A stretch of DNA of 64,000 nt. Origin: Streptomyces cinnabarinus. GTDB lineage: Bacteria > Actinomycetota > Actinomycetes > Streptomycetales > Streptomycetaceae. Below are positions 15,491 through 22,895 of the stretch, in pieces. Position 1 is the stretch's first letter. Every line of letters begins with the position of its first letter. The position numbers and the translations under genes are program-made. The notes beneath the pieces were generated by a model. The model saw only the letters and a list, made by a program, of their open reading frames with translations. It searched no databases and was not told the DNA's origin. The DNA lies in the NCBI RefSeq assembly GCF_027270315.1, contig NZ_CP114413.1, forward strand, positions 1,054,001 to 1,118,000. The letters are read 5' to 3'.

Positions 15491-17050
15491 CTACGCGCCG
15501 TAGGTCTCGAACTCGGCCACCTTCGGGGTGGCCGAGGAACCGGTGATCTCGAAGGTGATCTTCTTCAGCGAGGTCTGCGGGACGGTGATCACGCCCGCGC
15601 CGGTTCCGGAGGTCAGTACGGCGCCCGTGTCGGCGTTGAGGAGCCGCCAGGAGCCGATGGCGCCGGTGGAACCGGCCGCCTCACGGATGTTGACCTTGGC
15701 CACGGTGGTGGCGGAGCCCCACTTGACGGAGACGGACCCGGTGGAGCCGCTGGGCGACCAATAGGTGCCCATGTCGCCGTCCCGGACGTTGCCGTAGCTC
15801 GTGCCGTCGGCCTTGCTGGAGCCGTCGGCACCGGCACCGATGCTGAGGTTGGTCCCGGTCGGCTGGGTCGGAGTCGGCGTCGGCGTTGGGGTGGGGGTGG
15901 GTGTCGGGGTCGGCGTGGTCGGGGTCGGGTTCGGCGTCTGGGGGGTGCAGTTGCCGTCGGACACCTTGAGCCCGGTGCCCGCGCCCGCCGTGCGGCTCAC
16001 GACGTCGGGCACGCAGGTGGCGGCGTCGAGCGTGAAGGCGTACGGAATGCTGACCGTGGTGTTGGACGTCGGGTTGGGCCCGGCGGGGTAGTTGTCGGAA
16101 CCCGGGGAGGACCAGGTCACGTTGTCGAAGACATTGCCGCTGACCTGCCAGGAGCCGCGCTGGTCGGTGTAGAAGGTGCCGAGGACGTCCTTGGAGTCCT
16201 CGAAGTAATTGTTGTCCACCTTGGCCTTGGCGCCGGCGCGGGAGTTGATGCCGGACTCGTTCAGGCTCACGTAGTGGTTGTTGTAGGCGTGGGCGGTGCC
16301 GCCGCGCAGCAGGGGGGCGCGGGAGTCGATGTTCGAGTACAGGTTGTGGTGGAAGGTGACGTACCCGTTGGAGAGATCGCTCTCGCTGGACCCGATGAGG
16401 CCGCCCCGGCCCGAGTTGCGCAGAATGCTGTAGGACAGCGTCACGTACTGGGTGTTGTCCTTCATGTCGAAGAGGCCGTCGTAACCCTCCGACTCGCCTC
16501 CCGACGCCTCCAGGGTGGCGTGGTCGACCCACACGTTGCGGACGTCGCCCTCCATGCCGATCGCGTCGCCGCCGTTGGATGTCGGTGAGCCCGACTTCTT
16601 CACGTTCCGGACCGTGACGTTCTGGATGATGATGTTGCTGGATTCACGGATGTGGATGCCCAGTTGATCGAAGACGGCCCCGCCGCCGACTCCGACGATG
16701 GTCACATTGCTGATCTGCTTCAGCTCGATCACACCGGCGGCGGTGTTGCAGCTGTCGCCCGAGACCTTCGCGGTGTTGCCGTGGTTGATGGTGCCCTCGA
16801 CCTGGATGACGATCGGCGTGCTGCTGCTGGCCCGGCCGCAGAGCGCCGCGTGGATCTGGGTTCCGGTGGTGGCCTTGACCGTCTGCCCACCGGCTCCGCC
16901 GGTGGTGCCCCCGTTCTGCGTCGCGTACCCGGTGACTCCGCCGGTCGCGGCCGACGCCGCGGGCATCGACAGCGCCGCCACACCGGCCGCGGCCGCCAGG
17001 GCCAACGTGGCCGAGGCGGCGGACAGACGTAGGGCGAGTGGTCTTCTCAT
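15491..17050 (-). CDS. Secreted pectate lyase (PL1) with C-terminal discoidin-like module
   Basis: 519 residues. The signal peptide has an AAAAGVAALSMPAASA core (cleavage near residue 34). The PL1 parallel beta-helix runs to about residue 355, with VWVDHATLEASGGE (the conserved WxDH motif), YDGLFDMKD (calcium region) and SRAPLLRGG (catalytic Arg region). A Thr-Pro linker (TPTPTP repeats, about residues 368-395) leads to a C-terminal domain of about 120 residues with F5/8 type C-like features (YWSPSGSTGSVSVKWG). That module may bind polysaccharide. Expected reaction: beta-elimination of polygalacturonate outside the cell. The ATG at 17048-17050 has AGGAGA upstream. Confidence 0.92.
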   Translation of the reverse strand: MRRPLALRLSAASATLALAAAAGVAALSMPAASAATGGVTGYATQNGGTTGGAGGQTVKATTGTQIHAALCGRASSSTPIVIQVEGTINHGNTAKVSGDSCNTAAGVIELKQISNVTIVGVGGGAVFDQLGIHIRESSNIIIQNVTVRNVKKSGSPTSNGGDAIGMEGDVRNVWVDHATLEASGGESEGYDGLFDMKDNTQYVTLSYSILRNSGRGGLIGSSESDLSNGYVTFHHNLYSNIDSRAPLLRGGTAHAYNNHYVSLNESGINSRAGAKAKVDNNYFEDSKDVLGTFYTDQRGSWQVSGNVFDNVTWSSPGSDNYPAGPNPTSNTTVSIPYAFTLDAATCVPDVVSRTAGAGTGLKVSDGNCTPQTPNPTPTTPTPTPTPTPTPTPTPTQPTGTNLSIGAGADGSSKADGTSYGNVRDGDMGTYWSPSGSTGSVSVKWGSATTVAKVNIREAAGSTGAIGSWRLLNADTGAVLTSGTGAGVITVPQTSLKKITFEITGSSATPKVAEFETYGA

Positions 17051-17149
17051 GGTTGTCTCCTGAGGTGTTCTTGGTCCGTTCGACGCGTGGTCCTTCGTCC
17101 GGTGCTAACGGCTGCGCGATACGGCTCTCCTGGAGCGGCTCCGACAACG

Positions 17150-17163
17150 AGAAAGCGCTTTCT
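17150..17163. promoter_or_regulatory. LacI-type operator AGAAAGCGCTTTCT
   Basis: A perfect 14-bp palindrome with a central CG, typical of LacI/GalR-family repressors. It lies 8 bp downstream of the -10 element at 17172-17177 on the minus strand, covering the transcription start of the pectate lyase gene. No LacI gene is in the window, so the regulator acts from elsewhere. Confidence 0.8.
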
Positions 17164-17171
17164 GGCCGCAG

Positions 17172-17200
17172 ACGATAGGGGTGACCCCAGGGGCTGACAA
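17172..17200 (-). promoter_or_regulatory. Sigma-HrdB-like promoter of the pectate lyase gene
   Basis: On the minus strand TTGTCA (-35, 17195-17200) and TATCGT (-10, 17172-17177) are separated by exactly 17 bp. The palindromic operator follows directly. The predicted untranslated leader is about 115 bases. Confidence 0.72.
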
Positions 17201-17299
17201 GCCCACCGGCAGAATCTGGTTCACATTCTCGAACAACTCGGCGACAGGGCGGCGGGGAGTCCCTGCCCATGGGAGGGTGTCCCCGAGGAGGTGGGACCG

Positions 17300-17926
17300 A
17301 TGCCCGAGAGAAGCGTCAGTGCCAGGGTGATCTGCGACATCACGATCTCGGTCGACGGCTACTCGGCCGGGCACAACCAGACCGAGGAACGCCCGTTCGG
17401 CGAGGACGGCGGCGACGGCACGGGAACGCGGCTGCACGCGTGGATGTTCGACAGGGCCGACGAGAACCGGGCCGAGATCGAGCAGTTGGGCGCGGCCAAG
17501 GCGTTCATCATGGGGCGCAACATGTTCGGCCCCGTGCGGGGCGCGTGGGACCGGGAATGGAACGGCTGGTGGGGCGACAACCCGCCGTTCCACGCACCGG
17601 TGTTCGTGCTCACCCACCACGCGCGCGAGCCCCAGCCGATGGACGGCGGCACGACGTTCCACTTCGTCACCGACGGCATCGCTTCGGCACTCGCGCAGGC
17701 ACGCGAGGCAGCGGGTGACGGTGACATCCTGGTCCACGGCGGCGCGACCACGATCAACCAGTACCTCGCCGCCGGCCTGATCGAGGAACTACGCCTCCAC
17801 ATCGTGCCGGTGACGTTCGGCTCGGGCACGCGCCTGTTCGACGGCGTCCCGCCACTGAAGCTGGAGCAGCTGAGTTCGCGATCGGCGACCCAGGTCACGC
17901 ACCTGACGTACCACGTGCTCCCCTGA
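17300..17926 (+). CDS. Dihydrofolate reductase/RibD-C family protein
   Basis: A 208-residue protein with the RibD C-terminal (DHFR-like) fold: ICDITISVDGYSAGHNQ at the N-terminus, AFIMGRNMFGPVRGAW, the nucleotide-binding DILVHGGATTINQYLAAGL, and ELRLHIVPVTFGSGTRLFDG at the end. Such stand-alone proteins are common in Streptomyces. They are NADPH-dependent reductases of unknown substrate rather than true folate enzymes. Start ATG 17300 is preceded by GAGGAGG at 17285-17291. Its 3' end converges on the cupin gene. Confidence 0.87.
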   Translation: MPERSVSARVICDITISVDGYSAGHNQTEERPFGEDGGDGTGTRLHAWMFDRADENRAEIEQLGAAKAFIMGRNMFGPVRGAWDREWNGWWGDNPPFHAPVFVLTHHAREPQPMDGGTTFHFVTDGIASALAQAREAAGDGDILVHGGATTINQYLAAGLIEELRLHIVPVTFGSGTRLFDGVPPLKLEQLSSRSATQVTHLTYHVLP

Positions 17927-17999
17927 GCCGAGCACCCGCCCGGATCAGCCCTGCCCCCTCATAGGCCTGACCACGTGGGCGACGACTGCGTGAGCAGCG

Positions 18000-18527
18000 C
18001 TACCCCGCCTGCTCCGCCCCGTTGTCGAAGTCCTCCACGAAGTAGCTGTCATGGCGCACCCTGAACCGCTTCAGCTCCTCGCTGCCGCGCTGGGACATTT
18101 CCGCGACGCGTTCGAAGTACTCCTCGCGAGGGGCGCCCGGGGAGAAGAGCATGAGCATGGACATCGGTTCGTCCGTGGCGTTGCGGAAGCCGTGCAGGCC
18201 GCCGACCGGGACGTAGAGGAAATCGCCGGTACGGCCCTTGACCCACTTCTCGCCGTTGTAGAGCTCCAGTTCACCGGAGAGGATGTAGAAGGACTCCGAC
18301 ATGGCCTTGTGGAAGTGGACCTTCGCTCCGGCAGCGCGGGCGGCCAACTCCACCTTGTACAGGCCGAATTCGCCGCCCGTGGAGTCGTTGGTGGCGAGGT
18401 AGCTGGTCGAGCCGCCGGGCGAGGAGAGGTCCGGTGGGGTGTCCGCGGGGCGGAAGACCGCGTTCACCTCTCCCTTGTCACCGTGGTAGCGGGGTTCCGG
18501 GTAGGTCAGGTCCTCGGGATACGACAT
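18000..18527 (-). CDS. Cupin-domain protein
   Basis: A 175-residue single-cupin protein. Motif 1 is AAGAKVHFHKAMSESFYILSGELELY (residues about 72-97); motif 2 is GDFLYVPVGGLHGFRNATDEP. The metal ligand pattern HxHx(n)E...H is recognisable, so a bound metal is likely. The family is too broad for an activity call. It is monocistronic, with AAGGAGAG before the ATG. Confidence 0.85.
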   Translation of the reverse strand: MSYPEDLTYPEPRYHGDKGEVNAVFRPADTPPDLSSPGGSTSYLATNDSTGGEFGLYKVELAARAAGAKVHFHKAMSESFYILSGELELYNGEKWVKGRTGDFLYVPVGGLHGFRNATDEPMSMLMLFSPGAPREEYFERVAEMSQRGSEELKRFRVRHDSYFVEDFDNGAEQAG

Positions 18528-18638
18528 GGCGTGCTCTCCTTCTGAACTCGTCCTTCACCGGAAAGCCTGCTCCCCTCCCGGCACGGAGGCATCGGACTTC
18601 CGGATGATCTTGGAGACTCGGGGAGGAGGGCTCCGGAC

Positions 18639-18977
18639 CTACGCCGGTGGCCCCGAAGGGCCGTGTGTGTGCAGGAAATCGATCAGCCCTGTCTCCGAAC
18701 GCACCAGCCGTTCCCGGTGCTCAGGAGCCAGGGAGGACAGGGCGTCGACGAGTACGCGCGAGCGCGGGACATGGACCATGTCGGCGGAGTAGATCCGGCA
18801 GCCGGAGCACCACGCGACACCCAGGCAGCGCTCGAACAGGGCGGACCCGGGTGGGTGGAACCGGTGTTGGTACGAGCGGACGGGCGTTCCGCAGGCGGCG
18901 CAGGTCCGTTGGTCCCCGTCGAGGACGGTGTCCCAGGTCCCGACCTTGATCCATCGTCGGCGTCCGGCCGGTGCTCT
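18639..18977 (-). pseudogene. Zinc-ribbon-like reading frame with no usable start codon
   Basis: An open frame from an in-frame TGA (complement of 18978-18980) to TAG (18639-18641) encodes a convincing small protein: VGTWDTVLDGDQRTCAACG, then YQHRFHPPGSALFERC, WCSGCRIYSADMVHVPR and ALSSLAPEHRERLVRSE. Two CxxC pairs suggest a zinc ribbon. No ATG, GTG or TTG lies between the upstream stop and the conserved part; the ATG near 18954 is in another frame. Either a frameshift or truncation removed the 5' end, an unusual start is used, or the assembly has an indel. The reading frame itself is otherwise intact. Confidence 0.5.
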
Positions 18978-19004
18978 TCAAGTCGTCATGCCGGGCATTC
19001 TCCC

Positions 19005-19466
19005 CTACCGCAAGGAGGGCTCCGCGACCGCCCGTCCATGGCGGACCAGCACCGTGACCGTGGCCGCGAGGAAGACGGCCTGCATGGCCGTCCGAGGACC
19101 GAGCTGGTCCCACCAGGGCACGTCACCGTCGGCGGCGTACACATTGGCGGGGAACATCACGACCAGCATCGCGCTGAGCACGGCCGCCGCGACCCGAGTG
19201 CTCCGCGACCACAACAGCCCGAGCGCGCAGGCGATTTCGGCGATGCCGGTCAGCGTGACGAGCAGACCCGGGGCCGGCAGGGCCGACGGCACCATGTCGA
19301 CGATCTCCTCCCGCATCCCGATGAAGTGCGCGCCCCCGGTGACGGTGAACATGGCCGCCAGGCCGCCCCGCAGCGCGGTGGTCGGCCGACGGAGCCGTAC
19401 GGCCCCGAGCGCCCCGGCGAGCAGCAGCAGGCCGGTGACGGCGACGAGCGTGGCGAGCGGTTCCAT
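19005..19466 (-). CDS. DoxX-like four-helix membrane protein
   Basis: 153 residues with four predicted transmembrane segments: LATLVAVTGLLLLAGALGAV, then about 40-60, LVTLTGIAEIACALGLLWS, and a last pair around AAAVLSAMLVVMFPANVYA. The pattern GGAHFIGMREEIVDMVPS and ANVYAADGDVPWWDQLGPRTAMQ fits the DoxX/DoxD-like family. The biochemical function of most members is unknown. Transcribed alone. Confidence 0.8.
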   Translation of the reverse strand: MEPLATLVAVTGLLLLAGALGAVRLRRPTTALRGGLAAMFTVTGGAHFIGMREEIVDMVPSALPAPGLLVTLTGIAEIACALGLLWSRSTRVAAAVLSAMLVVMFPANVYAADGDVPWWDQLGPRTAMQAVFLAATVTVLVRHGRAVAEPSLR

Positions 19467-19530
19467 GTCCGGATCTTCCTGCCGTGATGAGCGTGGTGGC
19501 TGACGTCAGCGGCGCGCACTTCCCGGTCGG

Positions 19531-19920
19531 TCAGGCGGAGTCCTCCGCCACCGCCGCCGCCGACCTGCGCACGGTCTCGGAGTCGATGTACTGGATCTGC
19601 ACGACGACCCCGTCCGGGTCGGTGACCCGGATGCTGCGGCCGAAGTTCTCCTCGACGAGTTCGTAGGGGTAGCCGTCGCGTTCGAGCCTCCGCGCGATCT
19701 CCTCCAACGGCTCCTCCGTGGCGAAGCCCAGTTCCGTGGTGCCGGGGACACGGCCCTGCGAGACGGAGGCGGCATGCACACCGAGGGCGCCCGCGGGGGC
19801 GTCCAGGCGGACCCAGACAGCAGCGCCGGGATCCTGCCGTACGCCGAGACCGAGCCCGGCGTAGAAGGTGCGGGACGCCTCGACGTCGGCGACGTATCTG
19901 ATGGGGAGGACGGTCAACAT
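19531..19920 (-). CDS. Glyoxalase/bleomycin-resistance (VOC) family protein
   Basis: A 129-residue vicinal-oxygen-chelate fold protein with two beta-alpha-beta-beta-beta repeats: IRYVADVEASRTFYAGLGLG and ELGFATEEPLEEIARRLER then FGRSIRVTDPDGVVVQIQYI. The metal ligands are only partly conserved, so it may be a binding or resistance protein rather than an enzyme. The ATG at 19918-19920 is chosen; the upstream extension is not protein-like. Confidence 0.82.
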   Translation of the reverse strand: MLTVLPIRYVADVEASRTFYAGLGLGVRQDPGAAVWVRLDAPAGALGVHAASVSQGRVPGTTELGFATEEPLEEIARRLERDGYPYELVEENFGRSIRVTDPDGVVVQIQYIDSETVRRSAAAVAEDSA

Positions 19921-20025
19921 GGCTCTGCCTTTCTGGGGTGGTCGGCGCCAGCGTCCTGCCCCGTGCTCCGTCGCGCGCTGTAGTGTCTCCGGGATCGACG
20001 CATTCGGACGTTTCAGGGGGATCCG

Positions 20026-21063
20026 GTGACGCAATCCGTCACGCTCGACGCGCTGGACCGCCGTCTGATCCATGCGCTCCAGATCGACGGGCGGGCCTCT
20101 TTCAGTCGTATCGCCGCCGTGCTGGGGGCGCCCGAGCGCATGGTCGCGCGTCGCTATCACCGGCTGCGATCGGCGCTGGTGGTCCGGGTCGTCGGGCTCG
20201 TCGACAGTCGGCGGATCGGCATGCTCGACTGGTTCGTCCGCATCGACTGCGCGCCGGACACCGCCGAGGCGCTGACCGCCGCCCTGGCGCAGCGCGACGA
20301 CACCTCGTGGATCGCCCCGGTCGTCGGTGGGACCCGGCTGACCTGCATGGTTCGCACTCCGATCGAGAGCGCGGAGGCAGGGCGTCCGCTGTTCGACCAC
20401 CTCCTCCGGACCCCGGGGATCCGTGATGTAGAGGCGTGTTGTGTGCTGCGTCCGGTCGCCGGGGTCGGTGGCTGGGCGGGCCGGACGAACGCGTTGGACG
20501 CGTCCGAGCAGGCGGCCCTCCTCGACTCCGCTCCGGAGTCACCGGACGGCCCGGAGGACCTCGCCGAGGCGTCCGGCTGGGGCGAGGGGGAGGCTCGGCT
20601 GGCGGGCGAACTGGCCCTGGACGGACGGGCGGACGTGGCACATCTGGCCGCCGCCACCGCGTGGTCGGCCTCGACCGTGCGGCGCCGCGTCGCCGGACTG
20701 CGGGCCGCCGGGGTGCTGCACTTCGAGGTGGACGTGAGCCCGGCCCACTTCGGCTTCCCGCTGGAGGCGCTGTTGTGGCTGGAGGTGGCACCGGCCGCGC
20801 TGGGCGAGGTGGCCGAGGCGCTGTCACGGCACCCGGCGGTCGCCTTCGCCGCCGTCACCACGGGCCGCACCTCGGTCTTCGCCATGATCCAGTGCCCTGA
20901 CACCGGCGCCCTGTACGACTACCTCGCCGACGACCTGGCCGCCCTCCCGGGGATCGCCCGTCTGGAAACCGCCCTCGTGCAACGCCGCGCCAAGCGGGCG
21001 GGCCCCCTGTTGCTGCCGACGGCGGCGGAGCGCGCTCATGCGACGCGGAGGCCGGTCAGGTAA
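20026..21063 (+). CDS. Two-headed Lrp/AsnC-family transcriptional regulator
   Basis: 345 residues, about twice a normal Lrp, with two HTH/RAM units. HTH 1 is DRRLIHALQIDGRASFSRIA and HTH 2 is ADVAHLAAATAWSASTVRRRV. Each is followed by an effector-type region (VVGLVDSRRIGMLDWFVRID; LEALLWLEVAPAALGEVAEAL). Tandem Lrp regulators are common in streptomycetes. The start is GTG 20026. The divergent VOC protein gene starts 106 bp away and is the obvious candidate target. Confidence 0.88.
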   Translation: MTQSVTLDALDRRLIHALQIDGRASFSRIAAVLGAPERMVARRYHRLRSALVVRVVGLVDSRRIGMLDWFVRIDCAPDTAEALTAALAQRDDTSWIAPVVGGTRLTCMVRTPIESAEAGRPLFDHLLRTPGIRDVEACCVLRPVAGVGGWAGRTNALDASEQAALLDSAPESPDGPEDLAEASGWGEGEARLAGELALDGRADVAHLAAATAWSASTVRRRVAGLRAAGVLHFEVDVSPAHFGFPLEALLWLEVAPAALGEVAEALSRHPAVAFAAVTTGRTSVFAMIQCPDTGALYDYLADDLAALPGIARLETALVQRRAKRAGPLLLPTAAERAHATRRPVR

Positions 21064-21216
21064 GCGGTGCACCGTGGTGGGCGCGGGTTGCCCGGTGCCG
21101 GCGTATGGCTGTCGGATAACCGCATGGCCCCGATCGAGGGACCGTGTTTCCCCTGATGCGGGCGATCCTGGGCAGCGGCGCGCACCCTCGGCGCGCGCCG
21201 ACGCGTTGACAGCGAC

Positions 21217-21546
21217 ATGGATCGCACAGTCACCCCAGGGGCTCTCCCGGCGAGCGAGGACCGGCGAGCGCACCCTGCCGGACTCTCCTCGTCAGCGCAG
21301 CGGAACCCGCCCATCTATGCGGCCCTGGTCACCGAGTGGCAGGCCCGGGGCCGGATGGTCCCTGGCGCCCGGGATGCCCAGTGGGCCGCGGCCCTGGTCC
21401 CGTCCGGCCTGGCGTCGGATGCCTGGCTCCCCTCGGCGGGGTCAGTCGTCGCCCTGGAATCGGGGTCTGCTGCTCGGTGCCCCGCACATGGGGCAGCGCC
21501 CTCGCGCGTCGGCCTGCGCGGTGAGGACACCGAGTGCCTGCTGTAG
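21217..21546 (+). CDS. Small conserved Streptomyces-type protein (tail uncertain)
   Basis: The first ~65 residues look real: SSSAQRNPPIYAALVTEWQA followed by RGRMVPGARDAQWAAL resembles a small family I recall from many streptomycete genomes (N-P-P-I-Y, then R-x-x-P-G-x-x-D-x-x-W). The frame then runs to 109 residues and overlaps the 3' end of the minus-strand gene by 105 bp. Homologues as I recall them end soon after the W motif, so the C-terminus may be a frameshift extension. ATG 21217 has no clear ribosome-binding site. Function unknown. Confidence 0.45.
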   Translation: MDRTVTPGALPASEDRRAHPAGLSSSAQRNPPIYAALVTEWQARGRMVPGARDAQWAAALVPSGLASDAWLPSAGSVVALESGSAARCPAHGAAPSRVGLRGEDTECLL

Positions 21547-21954
21547 GGCCAACTCCACGGCGGCGGGGAGGAACAGCGCGCCGGCCCCGTCCGGTGGGAT
21601 CAGCCACCGCAGGCGTCCTACGGCCTGGTGCGGCGCGGGCACCGTGATCCACGAGCCCTTGCCCAGATAGCGGACGTCCGAGCCGATCCAGTGGCCGGCC
21701 GGATCGGGCGGCAGGAAGAAGCCCACCCGTCCGGCGACGGTGTCGGCCAGTGCCGGACCGGGCGGCTGCGGGATGCACAGCAGGGCGTCGAGGGCCAGCA
21801 CGCCGAGTTCGACGGGCACGCTCAGCACGTCCCAGAACCGCCCACAGGCCAGCGCCGCCACCCCGCCCTCTCCGTGCCACTGCCGCTTGCAGGCTCGCGG
21901 GTCGGTAGCGGCGGCGGACAGCCATTCCGTGGCCCGCCGTGTGGTTCCTCGCAT
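21442..21954 (-). CDS. Conserved hypothetical protein, primase-polymerase-like
   Basis: A 170-residue protein of a Streptomyces-restricted type. ACGRFWDVLSVPVELGVLAL resembles the N-terminal segment of stand-alone bifunctional primase/polymerase proteins. VGFFLPPDPAGHWIGSDVRY, GSWITVPAPHQAVGRLRWL and a C-terminal CPMC pair follow. The catalytic acidic triad of prim-pol enzymes is not visible. Start ATG 21952-21954 has GGAG seven bases upstream; an upstream ATG at about 21995 is possible. Function not assigned. Confidence 0.6.
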   Translation of the reverse strand: MRGTTRRATEWLSAAATDPRACKRQWHGEGGVAALACGRFWDVLSVPVELGVLALDALLCIPQPPGPALADTVAGRVGFFLPPDPAGHWIGSDVRYLGKGSWITVPAPHQAVGRLRWLIPPDGAGALFLPAAVELALQQALGVLTAQADARGRCPMCGAPSSRPRFQGDD

Positions 21955-22154
21955 GGCGCATCTCCAGGTTCCGTCAGCCCGTGGACAGGACATACGTCCC
22001 CCTCGCCGCCGGGACCGCCGGACCTGGGACATTCATCCTGGTAGATAAACGCGCTGCTCGGAAGGGGTGGCGAACCCTGGCGAATTTATCCGGACCGCTC
22101 GCTTCAGCCAGCCTGGACCGCACGCTCACGACCAGGCAGCCGACCGGACCCCAC

Positions 22155-22577
22155 TCAGCCCAGGAAGCTCAGCCGCACCTGCCGGTTCGGGTTGTCCTTG
22201 TTGGTGTCGACGAGGCAGACGGACTGCCAGGTGCCCAGTTCCAGGCGGCCGTTGACGACGGGGAGCGTGGCGTGCGGGGGAACGATCGCGGGGAGTACGT
22301 GGTCGCGGCCGTGGCCGGGGCTGCCGTGGCGGTGCTGCCAGCGGTCGTCGGCGGGCAGGAGGGTGTGCAGGGCGGTCAGGAGGTCGTCGTCGCTGCCGGC
22401 GCCGGTTTCGATGACGGCGATGCCTGCCGTGGCGTGGGGGACGAAGATGTTCAGCAGACCGTCCCGGCCCTGGGCCGCCTCCCTCAGGAAGGCCTCGCAG
22501 TCGAGGGTCAGGTCGACGACCGTCTCCGAGGAGCCGGACGCCACGTTCAGGACTCGGGTGGTGAAGGTGTCTGACAT
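22155..22577 (-). CDS. YjbQ/UPF0047 family protein
   Basis: A 140-residue single-domain protein with the family hallmarks GLLNIFVPHATAGIAVIETG and QSVCLVDTNKDNPNRQVRLS. The conserved His and Asp/Asn residues match E. coli YjbQ, which has weak thiamine-phosphate synthase activity in vitro. The true cellular role is unknown. I chose ATG 22575-22577 because AGGAGG lies about nine bases upstream; the ATG at 22586 directly abuts that sequence. Confidence 0.9.
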   Translation of the reverse strand: MSDTFTTRVLNVASGSSETVVDLTLDCEAFLREAAQGRDGLLNIFVPHATAGIAVIETGAGSDDDLLTALHTLLPADDRWQHRHGSPGHGRDHVLPAIVPPHATLPVVNGRLELGTWQSVCLVDTNKDNPNRQVRLSFLG

Positions 22578-22674
22578 GGCGTCCATCCTCCTGTATCCGA
22601 CCTGTATCCGACCGCCGCCACCGGCCAGGTGGCGTCCCGAGTGTGACACCGGCATGAAGTTCACCGGACCCCCG

Positions 22675-22704
22675 TTGACCTGCGCGACCCGGCCTCAATA
22701 CGGT
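22675..22704 (+). promoter_or_regulatory. Promoter of the cysteine leader-peptide transcript
   Basis: TTGACC (22675-22680), an 18-bp spacer and TACGGT (22699-22704). The leader-peptide ATG begins 8 bp after the -10, so the transcript would start at or next to the ATG and be leaderless. Confidence 0.6.
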
Positions 22705-22711
22705 CAGCCGC

Positions 22712-22795
22712 ATGGCGCGTACCGCCCTTCTCACCACGCGCGGTCACATCGACCTGCTGCGGGTGGCCTCCGCCGCGTGTCGTCGCGGCCGCTGA
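22712..22795 (+). CDS. Cysteine-type regulatory leader peptide
   Basis: A 27-residue peptide, MARTALLTTRGHIDLLRVAS then AACRRGR. It matches the actinobacterial leader-peptide pattern with LLTxRxHIDLLRVxSAxC, found upstream of sulfur-acquisition operons. In mycobacteria such cysteine-containing upstream reading frames act as cysteine-responsive attenuators. The single Cys sits four codons before the stop. No Shine-Dalgarno sequence is present; the promoter position implies leaderless translation. The stop codon lies inside the 5' arm of a stem (22794-22802/22837-22845). Confidence 0.85.
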   Translation: MARTALLTTRGHIDLLRVASAACRRGR

Positions 22796-22845
22796 GGCCC
22801 CGCCCCGATCCCTCCGCGCGCTGAGCGTGCCGCCGCCGGGGCCTC
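22794..22845 (+). promoter_or_regulatory. Attenuator-like stem after the leader peptide
   Basis: GAGGCCCCG (22794-22802) pairs perfectly with CGGGGCCTC (22837-22845). The 5' arm includes the last two bases of the leader stop codon, so a ribosome at the Cys codon or the stop would block pairing. This is the geometry expected for translation-coupled attenuation of the downstream ATPase gene. There is no U-tract, so termination might instead be Rho-dependent. Confidence 0.55.
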
Positions 22846-22895
22846 GGCCTCCTCGCCGACCGCGTCGTCCGTACCCGCGAAAGGCTGCCGCTGCC

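Noticed and set aside
15865..15930. Short tandem repeats that might suggest a CRISPR or minisatellite
   Set aside because: They are the codons of the Thr-Pro linker in the pectate lyase gene; there are no spacers.
13688..16588. A 966-residue plus-strand frame
   Set aside because: It crosses gentisate dioxygenase, the operator, iclR and pectate lyase, and its translation is low complexity.
18721..19113. Minus-strand frame starting MDQGRDLGHRP
   Set aside because: Arg/Pro-rich frame-shifted shadow. The protein-like translation lies in the neighbouring frame reported as start-less.
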